Of a stretch of 7,557 nt of DNA, positions 1 through 7,036 are shown in pieces. The translations under genes and the position numbers were made by a program. Source of the stretch: Gemmataceae bacterium (GTDB taxonomy: Bacteria; Planctomycetota; Planctomycetia; Gemmatales; Gemmataceae); NCBI GenBank assembly GCA_947474875.1, contig CANJKY010000155.1:1-7557 (forward strand), read 5' to 3'. Below the pieces are notes generated by a model. The model saw only the letters and a program-made list of their open reading frames with translations, did not search any database and was not told the origin of the DNA. Within the stretch, counting starts at the first letter, position 1. The number at the start of each line of letters is the position of its first letter.

Positions 1-42
1 GCCCGATGCAGCCTCACCGCGCTTCCCCCGTCCCCGAACCGT

Positions 43-48
43 AAGGAG
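43..48 (+). promoter_or_regulatory. Shine-Dalgarno site of the GT20 gene
   Basis: AAGGAG lies six bases before the ATG at 55, a near-ideal ribosome binding site. It fixes the start at 55 rather than at the in-frame ATG at 97 (Met15). The rest of 1-54 shows no gene and no promoter I can support, so the promoter may lie upstream of the window. Confidence 0.8.
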
Positions 49-54
49 AGGTCG

Positions 55-1611
55 ATGTGGACCCGCGACGCGTTGCGTGACCTGATCCGCACCAAGATGC
101 AAGGGGTGAAGTTCATCGTCGTGGCCAACCGCGAGCCGTTCATCCACCGGTACGACGGCGACCGGATTGTGGTGCAGAAGCCGGCCAGCGGGATGGCCAC
201 CGCGTTAGACCCGATCATGGACGCCAGCGGCGGCACGTGGATCGCCCACGGGTCGGGCGACGCCGACCGCGAGGTGGTGGACGGGTTCGACCGGGTGCGG
301 GTGCCGCCGGATGACCCGACGTACACCCTGCGGCGGGTGTGGCTGACCAAGCAGGAGGAGAAAGGGTTCTACTACGGGCTGGCGAACGAGGGGCTGTGGC
401 CGCTGTGCCACATCACGTTCACCCCGCCGGTGTTCCGCCCGTCCGACTGGGAGACGTACCGGGCGGTGAACCGCAAGTTCGCCGACGCGGTGTTGGCCGA
501 GGCGGGCGACGGGCCGGCGTTCGTGTTCATCCAGGACTACCACTTCTGCCTGCTGCCGCGGATGCTGAAGGAGGCGAACGCCAACCTGGTGGTCGCCCAG
601 TTCTGGCACATCCCGTGGCCGAACCCGGAGGTGTTCCGGGTGTTCCCGTGGCACGAGGAGCTGCTGCACGGGCTGCTCGGCAACGACCTGCTCGGGTTCC
701 ACGTGCGGTACCACTGCCAGAACTTCCTGGACACGGTGGACCGCAGCCTGGAAGCGCGGGTGGATCAGGAGCGGTTCGAGATCACCCGCGGCGGGAAGGC
801 CACCACCGTCCGCCCGTTCCCCATCAGCATCGACTCCGAGGAGCACGCCATGCACGCCAACTCGCCGGCGGTGGACGAGGCCGTGGTCAAGTGGAAGAGG
901 CGGCTGGGCACGCGGACCGAACTGCTCGGGGTGGGCATCGAGCGGCTGGACTACACCAAGGGCATCCCGCAGCGGCTGGCGGCGGTGGACCACCTGCTGG
1001 AGGCCAACCCGGACCTCCGCGGGCGGTTCAAGTTCGTGCAGGTGGCGGTGCCCAGCCGCAGCCAGGTGCCGGCCTACGCCCGGTTGGAGGACGAGGTGGA
1101 GGACGCGGTGGCGGCCATCAACCACCGGTGGAAGCACCGCGGGTGGGAGCCGGTGCTGTTCCTGAAGGAGCACCAGGGGCCGACGGACATGGCCGCCCTG
1201 CACCGGCTGGCCCGGTTCTGCGTGGTGAGCAGCCTGCACGACGGCATGAACCTGGTGGCGAAAGAGTTCGTGGCCAGCCGGGCGGACGAGGACGGGGTGC
1301 TGGTGCTGAGCAAGTTCACCGGCGCCGCCCGCGAACTGCCCGACGCCCTGCTGGTCAACCCGTTCGCCCCGCACGAGATCGCCGACGCCATGAAGCAGGC
1401 GAGCGACATGCCGGCGGACGAGCGGGCCAAGCGGATGCGGCGGATGCGGGAGCAGGTGGCCGAGAATAACGTGTACCGGTGGGCCGGGAAGATCCTATCC
1501 AGTTTGCTCAAGTTCGACTTCCCGGAGCCGGTGGAGGCGAACGGCCGCGGCCGCGACTCGAAGGCGGACGAGGTGCTGGTGCCCGCCCCGGACCTGTACG
1601 CCAGGTTGTAA
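55..1611 (+). CDS. otsA: Trehalose-6-phosphate synthase-type glycosyltransferase (GT20)
   Basis: This 518-residue protein is a cytoplasmic GT20 retaining glycosyltransferase. The usual reaction transfers glucose from UDP-glucose to glucose-6-phosphate, giving trehalose-6-phosphate. Family landmarks occur in order: the N-terminal NRE motif (Asn25-Arg26), GLWP with Trp115, QDYH at 160-163 with the conserved Asp161, HIPWPNPE at 185-192, ERLDYTKG at 296-303 supplying the Arg297/Lys302 phosphate-binding pair, and DGMNLVAKE at 396-404. Classical OtsA has HDYH where this protein has QDYH, and the NREP start followed by a stretch rich in Gly, Ser and Asp marks a separate bacterial clade. It is slightly longer than E. 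coli OtsA because of an N-terminal extension of about 18 residues and a charged tail after about residue 485. No trehalose-phosphatase (OtsB) domain is fused, and none is encoded nearby. A sister activity such as glucosylglycerol-phosphate synthase cannot be excluded. The fold and family are very secure; the acceptor sugar is inferred. Confidence 0.9.
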   Translation: MWTRDALRDLIRTKMQGVKFIVVANREPFIHRYDGDRIVVQKPASGMATALDPIMDASGGTWIAHGSGDADREVVDGFDRVRVPPDDPTYTLRRVWLTKQEEKGFYYGLANEGLWPLCHITFTPPVFRPSDWETYRAVNRKFADAVLAEAGDGPAFVFIQDYHFCLLPRMLKEANANLVVAQFWHIPWPNPEVFRVFPWHEELLHGLLGNDLLGFHVRYHCQNFLDTVDRSLEARVDQERFEITRGGKATTVRPFPISIDSEEHAMHANSPAVDEAVVKWKRRLGTRTELLGVGIERLDYTKGIPQRLAAVDHLLEANPDLRGRFKFVQVAVPSRSQVPAYARLEDEVEDAVAAINHRWKHRGWEPVLFLKEHQGPTDMAALHRLARFCVVSSLHDGMNLVAKEFVASRADEDGVLVLSKFTGAARELPDALLVNPFAPHEIADAMKQASDMPADERAKRMRRMREQVAENNVYRWAGKILSSLLKFDFPEPVEANGRGRDSKADEVLVPAPDLYARL

Positions 1612-1625
1612 CGCCGGTCATGCTC

Positions 1626-1653
1626 CCGTGGCCCCGGCCGGCCGGGGCCACGG
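1626..1653. terminator. Perfect 28-bp GC palindrome, probable terminator hairpin
   Basis: The arm CCGTGGCCCCGGCC is followed directly by its exact reverse complement, so the 28 bases form an uninterrupted inverted repeat centred at 1639/1640. It begins 15 bases after the GT20 stop codon. In RNA it would form a very stable stem with a small loop of central bases. There is no T-tract after it, so it is not a textbook intrinsic terminator. It could instead stall polymerase, protect the 3' end of the message, or bind a dimeric protein. Its place between two same-strand genes supports ending the first transcript. Confidence 0.6.
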
Positions 1654-1682
1654 AATCAGAATGGCTCGCCCCGCTTTCGGGC

Positions 1683-1688
1683 TATGCT
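1683..1688 (+). promoter_or_regulatory. Possible -10 element for the kinase gene
   Basis: TATGCT matches four of six bases of the sigma-70 -10 consensus. It sits in a small AT-richer island downstream of the palindrome and about 35 bases before the chosen kinase ATG. I see no good -35 element at the expected distance. This is a weak call based mainly on position: a gene behind a likely terminator needs its own promoter. Confidence 0.25.
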
Positions 1689-1721
1689 AACCGCACGCTC
1701 TCCCTGCGGTACGGCCCTGTC

Positions 1722-4700
1722 ATGTCGTCGGACCCGCGAACCGGTTCCCCGGCTTTTGCCCAGGCGGACACCCGCACTCAGGTCACCTCCGTCGGCCCGC
1801 CCGAGACCATCTCCCAGCCCGTCCCCGTCCACCCGCCTCTCCCCGCGTTACCACTGCCCGCCCTGCCCGGGTACGAGATGCTGGAGGTGATCGCCCGCGG
1901 CGGCATGGGTGTAGTGTACAAGGCCCGGCAGCTCAGCCTGAACCGGATGGTGGCGGTGAAGATGATCCTGGGCGGCGGGCACCAGGACCCGACCGCCGTC
2001 GCCCGCTTCCTGATCGAGGCGGAGGCGGTGGCCCGCATCCAGCACCCGCACGTGGTGCCGGTGTACGAGTTCGGCCGGCACGACGGCCTGCCGTACCTGG
2101 CGATGGAGCTGGTGGACGGCGGCACGCTGGCGCAGAAGGTGATTCGCGAGGGCAAGCTGGACCCGCGGCGGGCGGCGGACATCCTGGAGAAGGTGGCCGG
2201 GGCGGTGGCCGCCGCCCACGCCCAGGGGGTGATCCACCGCGACCTGAAGCCGGGGAACATCCTGCTCACCGCCGCCGGCGAGCCGAAGGTGACCGACTTC
2301 GGCATGGCCAAGGTGGGCGACCTGCAACTGACCGCGTCCGGGGCGATGGTCGGCACCCCCAGCTACATGAGCCCGGAGCAGGCGCGGGGGAAGGGGCGGG
2401 AGGTGGGCACGACGGCCGACGTGTGGGCGCTCGGGTGCGTGCTGTACACCCTGCTCACCGCCCGCCTGCCGTTCGAGGCGGACTCCCACCCGGCCACCCT
2501 GGCGCTGGTGGTGGGCACCGACCCGGACCGCCCGCGGGCGGTGGCCCCGCACGTCCCCCGCGACCTGGAGACGGTCTGCCTGAAGTGCCTGGAGAAGGAG
2601 CCGGCCCGCCGGTACCCGACGGCCGCCGCCCTGGCCGACGACCTGGGCCGGTTCCTGCGGGGCGAGCCGATCCTCGCCCGACCGGTGTCGGCGGCCGAGC
2701 GGGCGTGGAAGTGGGCGCGGCGGCACCCCGGGCGGGCGGCCGCCTGGGCCGGGGTGGTGGCCGCGTTCCTCGCCGCCGTCGGGGTGGCGGTCGCCGCGGA
2801 CCGCTGGTACCAGCACCGGCAGCGAGAGGAGAAGGCCGACGACCTGGTCTTCGGGCTGCTCGGGGCCGACCCGGCGGCGGTGCCGGTGTTCGTGGCCGAA
2901 CTGGACCGGGACGGGGTCCGCGACCTCGCCCTGCCGCAGCTGCGGGCGAAGGCCGAGCAGCCGATCCACACCCGGGTCGGGCTGCACGCCCGCATCGCGC
3001 TCCTGCCGGACGAACCGGCGCGGGCGGGCGAACTGGTTCGGTACGTCCCCACCTGCCGGCTGAACGAACTGCCGCTGTTCGCCTCGCTCGTCGCCTGCGC
3101 GGGGGAGGCGGACGCCCTGTGGGCGGTGGTCGAGTCCCCGGCGAGCAAGCCGGCCGCCGTGCTGCGGGCGGCGGCGGTACTGGCCGCGTGGGCGCCGAAG
3201 GACCGGCGGTGGGTGGCGTCCGCCGACGCGGTGGGCGGACACCTGGCGCGGGCGAACCCGATCGAGGCGGAGGTGTACGCCGCCGCGTTCCGGCCGATCG
3301 CCCCCCTGTTGCCGGTGCTCATGGCCCGGTACCAGGACGCCCGCCGCCGGCTCGAGTCCGGCCGGCTGGCGGGGGAAGACTTGATCGTCGCGTTCAACGA
3401 GTTCCACGTGTCGGCCAAGTTGCTCGCCGACAACGTCGCCGTCGGCCACCCGGCTGAGTTGACCGAGTTGGCGATCACCGTGAGCGAGACCCACTACCTC
3501 CTGTTCGCCGACGCGGTGCTCGCCCACCGGGCGGAACTGCTGCCGCGGCTGCGGGCCGAACTGGCGGGCAACCGGCCGTCCCAGGACTGGGCGGCGGTCG
3601 CCGCCGGCGCGGTGCCGATGGAGTTAGTCGCCGCGGCCGTCCTCGGCGTGGCGAGTGAGCGGGGGTTCTCCCTGCCGGAAGCCGCAATCGATGCGGCGGC
3701 GAAGCGGCGGGGGCACGCCGCCGCCCTGCTCGTCCTGCTCGGGGAGGCGGAGACGGTGTGGCCGCTGCTCCGCGACCGGGCGGATCCGACCGCCTGTAGT
3801 TACCTGCTCGCCCGCCTGCCGGTGGTCGGGGTGACGGCGGACGTGCTGGCCGACCGGTACGCGGCCGAGCCGGACGTGGGGGCCAAGCGGGCCGTCCTGC
3901 ACGCCCTCGGGGACTACCGCCCGGCCGACGTGTCTGCCGCCCGTCTCGGCACGTTAGCGAGCATCCTGCTCGCCGAGTACGAGCACCACTCGGACCCGGG
4001 CCTGCACTCGTCCATCGGCTGGCTACTGCGGCACCGGTGGGGGCGTGAGGCGGAGGTGGCGGCCCTTGACGCCCAGCTCACCGCGGCCGCCACCCCGGCC
4101 GCGATCGCCCTGCTCGGCCCCGTGGCCGGCCGGCCGGTCGGCCGCGACCGCGGGTGGGTGGTGAACGGCCAGGGGCAGACGTACGCGATCGTCCGCGGGC
4201 CGGTCGGGGTGCGGCTCGGCTCACCGGCGACCGACCCGGACCACTTCCACCACCCGATCCGCGAGCCGGGGCGGCGGGAAGTGATCCCTCATTCGTTCGC
4301 TGTGGCCGCCCACGAGGTGACGGCCGGCGAGTTCGCCCGGTTCCTGGCCGCCACCGGCAAGCGGCCGCCGCCCGCGGTCGTCGACCAGCCGGCGGCCAAG
4401 GTGACGTGGTACGAGGCGGCCCACTACTGCAACTGGCTGAGCGAGCAAGATGGTATTCCGCCGGATCAGTGGTGCTACCAGCCGAACGAGCAGGGCAAGT
4501 ACGAAGCGGGCATGACCATCCGCCCGGATCGGCTTTCCCTCCGCGGATACCGCCTGCCGACCGAGGTCGAATGGGAGTGTACATGCCGGGCCGGGGGCGA
4601 CCACACCCGGTTCTACGGCCGCGGGACGGATCTGCTCGGGCGGTACGGCTGGTTCGCCGGCACCGCCGACGGGGTGCGACCGGTCGGCCGGCTGCGGCCG

Positions 4701-4949
4701 AACGAGTGGGGGCTGTTCGACACCCTGGGTAACGTGTGGGAGTGGTGCGAGGACACCGCCTGGCTGGACACGCCGGACAAGCTGATCAAGAGCTACTGGA
4801 AGCTGGTGGACGACGACCACCGACGGGTGTACCACGGCGGGTCGTTCGTGGACGGCAGCGGCAGCCTGCGGCCGGCCAACCGGAACAGCTACCGCCCGGT
4901 GGAGACGAATTTCAACATCGGCTTCCGCCCGGTGCGGTCGCTGCCGTGA
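1722..4949 (+). CDS. Membrane Ser/Thr protein kinase fused to an FGE-like (sulfatase-modifying factor) domain
   Basis: This protein has 1,075 residues from the chosen start. Residues 1-48 are a Ser/Thr- and Pro-rich leader with an LPALPLPALPG stretch. A PknB/Hanks-type kinase domain spans about 51-312 and is complete: glycine loop GGMGVVYK (60-67), VAVK Lys80, HRDLKPGN with Asp174, DFG Asp192, SPEQ with Glu219 and DVWALG Asp233. Ser and Thr residues in the activation loop suit autophosphorylation. One hydrophobic segment at about 340-359 predicts an inside kinase and an outside C-terminal part. Residues 360-815 are Ala/Leu-rich helical sequence, HEAT-like in look. Residues 815-1075 are an FGE-sulfatase-type domain, with RLPTEVEWE (944-952), LGNVWEW (1002-1008), GGSF (1039-1042) and GFRPVR near the end. 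The catalytic cysteine pair of true FGE, normally just after GGS, is absent. The open frame continues upstream to 1479, but that part overlaps the GT20 gene, and 1620-1721 covers the palindrome, so ATG 1722 is preferred. No Shine-Dalgarno precedes it. The substrate and signal are unknown. Confidence 0.88.
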   Translation: MSSDPRTGSPAFAQADTRTQVTSVGPPETISQPVPVHPPLPALPLPALPGYEMLEVIARGGMGVVYKARQLSLNRMVAVKMILGGGHQDPTAVARFLIEAEAVARIQHPHVVPVYEFGRHDGLPYLAMELVDGGTLAQKVIREGKLDPRRAADILEKVAGAVAAAHAQGVIHRDLKPGNILLTAAGEPKVTDFGMAKVGDLQLTASGAMVGTPSYMSPEQARGKGREVGTTADVWALGCVLYTLLTARLPFEADSHPATLALVVGTDPDRPRAVAPHVPRDLETVCLKCLEKEPARRYPTAAALADDLGRFLRGEPILARPVSAAERAWKWARRHPGRAAAWAGVVAAFLAAVGVAVAADRWYQHRQREEKADDLVFGLLGADPAAVPVFVAELDRDGVRDLALPQLRAKAEQPIHTRVGLHARIALLPDEPARAGELVRYVPTCRLNELPLFASLVACAGEADALWAVVESPASKPAAVLRAAAVLAAWAPKDRRWVASADAVGGHLARANPIEAEVYAAAFRPIAPLLPVLMARYQDARRRLESGRLAGEDLIVAFNEFHVSAKLLADNVAVGHPAELTELAITVSETHYLLFADAVLAHRAELLPRLRAELAGNRPSQDWAAVAAGAVPMELVAAAVLGVASERGFSLPEAAIDAAAKRRGHAAALLVLLGEAETVWPLLRDRADPTACSYLLARLPVVGVTADVLADRYAAEPDVGAKRAVLHALGDYRPADVSAARLGTLASILLAEYEHHSDPGLHSSIGWLLRHRWGREAEVAALDAQLTAAATPAAIALLGPVAGRPVGRDRGWVVNGQGQTYAIVRGPVGVRLGSPATDPDHFHHPIREPGRREVIPHSFAVAAHEVTAGEFARFLAATGKRPPPAVVDQPAAKVTWYEAAHYCNWLSEQDGIPPDQWCYQPNEQGKYEAGMTIRPDRLSLRGYRLPTEVEWECTCRAGGDHTRFYGRGTDLLGRYGWFAGTADGVRPVGRLRPNEWGLFDTLGNVWEWCEDTAWLDTPDKLIKSYWKLVDDDHRRVYHGGSFVDGSGSLRPANRNSYRPVETNFNIGFRPVRSLP

Positions 4950-4973
4950 GCGGGTGTGGCTCCGCGCCCTCGG

Positions 4974-5921
4974 TCACTTTAGCGAGTGGTACCACGCCAC
5001 CGTTTCCCGCAGGCCGTCCTCGAAGGTGGTCTTCGGGTCGTACCCCAGGTCGCGGCGGGTGCGGGAGATGTCCGCCTTACTGAACTTCACGTCCCCGGCC
5101 CGCGGGTCGGCGTGCTTCGCCGTCAGCTTCGTGCCCAGGATCTTGTTGAGCGCCGCCACCAGGTCGAGCACCGTCACGCTCGCTCCGGTGCCCACGTTGT
5201 ACACGTTGCCGCTGGCCGTCTTGGCCGGCGCGTCCGCCGCCTTCCGCAGCGCCTGCACCGCGTTCGACACGTGGGTGAAGTCCCGCGACTGTAGCCCGTC
5301 GCCGTGGACGGTCGGCGCCTCTCCGCGGCTCATCATGGCGGTGAAGATGGCGATCACCCCGCTGTACGGCGAGTCCGCCCGCTGCCGCGGGCCGAAGATG
5401 TTGAAGAACCGCACCCGCACCGTCTCCAGCCCGTAGGTGGCGGCGAACGCCTGCATGTAGTACTCGCCGGCCAGCTTGGCGGCGGCATACGGGGACAGGC
5501 ACGCCGGCAGGATGTCCTCCGTCTGCCCGGCCTCGCTGCTGGTGCCGCCGTACGCGCTGCTGCTGGCCGCGTACACCACCCGCTTCACCCCGGTGCGGCG
5601 GGCGGCGTCCAGCACGTGCAGGGTGCCGGTGGCGCACGCGGCGTGCGACACCAGCGGCGTCTCCACGCTCCGGGCCACGCTCGCCAGCGCCCCCAGGTGG
5701 TACACGGTGGTCGCCCCGCTCACCGCCCGCTCCACCGCCGCCGGGTCGATCAGGTTGCCCTCGGCGATCTCGACGCGGTTGCCGTGGTGTGCCAGGTTGT
5801 CCCGCAGGCCGGTGCTGAAGTCGTCGAACACCCGCACCCGCTTCCCGTCCTTCACCAGGGCGTCCACCAGATGCGAGCCGATGAACCCGGCCCCGCCGGT
5901 GACCAGCGACAGTTCGGACAT
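4974..5921 (-). CDS. NAD-dependent sugar-nucleotide epimerase (UDP-glucose 4-epimerase-like)
   Basis: This 315-residue extended short-chain dehydrogenase/reductase probably interconverts nucleotide sugars through a 4-keto intermediate, in the cytoplasm. The NAD-binding Rossmann motif GGAGFIG is at residues 9-15, and acidic Asp33-Asp34 follow strand 2, as expected for NAD rather than NADP. The catalytic set is the SSS run at 120-122, Tyr145 and Lys149 in a YAAAK context. Further on are FFNIFGPRQ and SPYSGVI, which resemble UDP-glucose and UDP-N-acetylglucosamine 4-epimerases of the GalE/WbpP group. Length is normal for the family. The start at 5921 is supported by an AGGGG site seven bases upstream. 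A longer frame reaching 6137 would run into corA and begins with sequence unlike the family. The gene is convergent with the kinase gene, leaving 24 bases between stop codons. The exact substrate (glucose, GlcNAc or a uronic acid) cannot be read from the sequence. A dehydratase or reductase of the same superfamily is a less likely alternative. Confidence 0.9.
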   Translation of the reverse strand: MSELSLVTGGAGFIGSHLVDALVKDGKRVRVFDDFSTGLRDNLAHHGNRVEIAEGNLIDPAAVERAVSGATTVYHLGALASVARSVETPLVSHAACATGTLHVLDAARRTGVKRVVYAASSSAYGGTSSEAGQTEDILPACLSPYAAAKLAGEYYMQAFAATYGLETVRVRFFNIFGPRQRADSPYSGVIAIFTAMMSRGEAPTVHGDGLQSRDFTHVSNAVQALRKAADAPAKTASGNVYNVGTGASVTVLDLVAALNKILGTKLTAKHADPRAGDVKFSKADISRTRRDLGYDPKTTFEDGLRETVAWYHSLK

Positions 5922-5928
5922 GCACAAA

Positions 5929-5933
5929 CCCCT
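5929..5933 (-). promoter_or_regulatory. Shine-Dalgarno site of the epimerase gene
   Basis: On the minus strand AGGGG lies seven bases before the ATG at 5921. It decides the start in favour of the protein beginning MSELSLVTGG, which places the nucleotide-binding glycine motif at the very N-terminus as usual in this family. Confidence 0.55.
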
Positions 5934-5949
5934 GCGAGCGGAGAGGGCG

Positions 5950-5978
5950 TTGAACCGGAACCGGGAAAAGTGTATCGA
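5950..5978 (+). promoter_or_regulatory. Candidate sigma-70 promoter for corA
   Basis: TTGAAC at 5950-5955 matches four of six -35 bases. It is followed after exactly 17 bases by TATCGA at 5973-5978, a poor -10 matching three of six. Transcription would begin about 30 bases before the corA ATG. The -10 is part of an 8-bp palindrome TATCGATA (5973-5980) inside the 94-base gap between the divergent epimerase and corA genes. The spacing is good but the -10 is weak, so this is only a candidate. I see no clear promoter for the epimerase on the other strand. Confidence 0.35.
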
Positions 5979-6015
5979 TAGGGCAGCCCGCGAGTACCCG
6001 ACCGGTGGCCCGCCC

Positions 6016-7032
6016 ATGATGCACATCGTCCGCTGGGACCCGATCGCGAGCCGTGCCGAGCACATCTCCCCGGACGCTCTCCCGGCGGTGCGGGCCGACC
6101 TGCAGCCGGACGAGATCATCTGGATCGACCTGGACAACCCGACGCCCGAGGAGGAGCAGCGAGTCCTTCAGCGGTTCCTGCCGGTCCACCCGCTCACCCT
6201 GGCCGACGTGACCAAACTCCGCCGCGAGCCGGACGAGGGGCCGCACCTGCCGAAGGTGGAGGAGTTCCCGGACTACCTGTTCGTGATCGTCAACACGCTG
6301 CCGGCGGAGCTGGCGGGGGCGAAGATGGTGCGGCTGAACAAGAAGACGCTGCCGCAACTGTCCGCCGTCCTCGACCACCAGGTGCTGGTCACCCACCACT
6401 ACGCCGCCATGCCGTGCGTGGTGAGCGGGCAGGGGTTCGTCGCCCGCCACCCGGACCACCTGAGCCGCGGGCCGGACTTCGTGTTCCACCTCATCCTGGA
6501 CGGGGTGGTGGACGAGTACGCGCCGGTGGTGGAGCGGTTCGGCGAGCGGCTGGACCGGCTGGAGCGGCAGATCTTCAAGAAGCCCACCCAGCGGCTGCTC
6601 GCCCGCCTGCTCCGCATCAAGCGGCAGGTGAGCTACCTGCGGAAGACGCTCATCCTGGAGCGGGAGCTGCTGTCCCGGCTGGTCCGCGGCGAGTTCCGGC
6701 TGGTGGACACGCGGGAGGTGGCGTACTACCGCAACGTGTACGACCACCTGGTGCGGTACACCGAGCTGATCGAATCCGCCCGCGAGATGGTGAGCGACCT
6801 GATGCAGACGCACCTGGCGGCGGTGTCCAACCGGCTGAACGAGGTGATGAAGGCGCTCACCACCATCTCCACCATCGGGGTGGCGTGTACGCTCATCGCC
6901 GGCATCTACGGGATGAACTTCAAGCACATGCCCGAACTGGAGTGGGAGTACGGGTACTACTTCTCCCTCGGGCTGATGCTGGTCGTCGGCGTCGGGGCGT
7001 TCGCCCTGTTCCGGTGGAAGAAGTGGATCTGA
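6016..7032 (+). CDS. corA: CorA-family magnesium/cobalt transport protein
   Basis: This 338-residue protein belongs to the CorA family of homopentameric inner-membrane channels that admit Mg2+ and often Co2+ or Ni2+. The signature GMN tripeptide is at residues 299-301, at the end of the first membrane segment (about 281-298), followed by the typical loop sequence MPEL. The second segment is at about 314-333, and the chain ends in the basic cytoplasmic tail RWKKWI. The first 270 or so residues form the soluble regulatory domain, acidic early on and then long helical sequence leading to the pore. Length is normal. Two adjacent ATGs exist at 6016 and 6019. I chose 6016 because a weak GGTGG site lies seven bases upstream. 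The frame is open back to 5476, but that part is antisense to the epimerase and lacks family resemblance. The next gene starts four bases after the stop, implying an operon. Family assignment is very secure; ion preference is inferred. Confidence 0.95.
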   Translation: MMHIVRWDPIASRAEHISPDALPAVRADLQPDEIIWIDLDNPTPEEEQRVLQRFLPVHPLTLADVTKLRREPDEGPHLPKVEEFPDYLFVIVNTLPAELAGAKMVRLNKKTLPQLSAVLDHQVLVTHHYAAMPCVVSGQGFVARHPDHLSRGPDFVFHLILDGVVDEYAPVVERFGERLDRLERQIFKKPTQRLLARLLRIKRQVSYLRKTLILERELLSRLVRGEFRLVDTREVAYYRNVYDHLVRYTELIESAREMVSDLMQTHLAAVSNRLNEVMKALTTISTIGVACTLIAGIYGMNFKHMPELEWEYGYYFSLGLMLVVGVGAFALFRWKKWI

Positions 7033-7036
7033 CGCC

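Noticed and set aside
205..1469. 389-codon minus-strand frame and 376-codon plus-strand frame over the GT20 gene
   Set aside because: Both are out-of-frame readings of a strongly conserved gene, with the same high-GC artefact composition.
1479..1721. N-terminal extension of the kinase reading frame, starting at ATG 1479 or ATG 1620
   Set aside because: The part before 1611 overlaps the conserved GT20 gene. The part from 1620 would place the 28-bp palindrome just inside the coding sequence, and its low-complexity translation resembles no kinase leader. ATG 1722 follows a possible promoter and gives a normal short leader. Lack of a Shine-Dalgarno at 1722 leaves some doubt.
1848..3527. 559-codon minus-strand frame, and 371-codon minus and 344-codon plus frames within 2363-3478
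   Set aside because: All are shadows of the kinase gene. They are low-complexity, rich in Arg, Pro, Ala and Gly, and have no recognisable motif.
4164..4949. Catalytically active formylglycine-generating enzyme
   Set aside because: The domain has the family's fold signatures but no cysteine pair after the GGS motif, so classical FGE activity is not supported.
5476..6015. Extension of the corA frame by 180 residues
   Set aside because: This stretch is antisense to the epimerase, whose reading frame is well conserved, and corA proteins begin close to the chosen ATG.
5922..6137. Extension of the epimerase frame upstream to 6137
   Set aside because: It would overlap the start of corA on the opposite strand. 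The Rossmann glycine motif is expected near the N-terminus, as given by ATG 5921, which also has a ribosome site.
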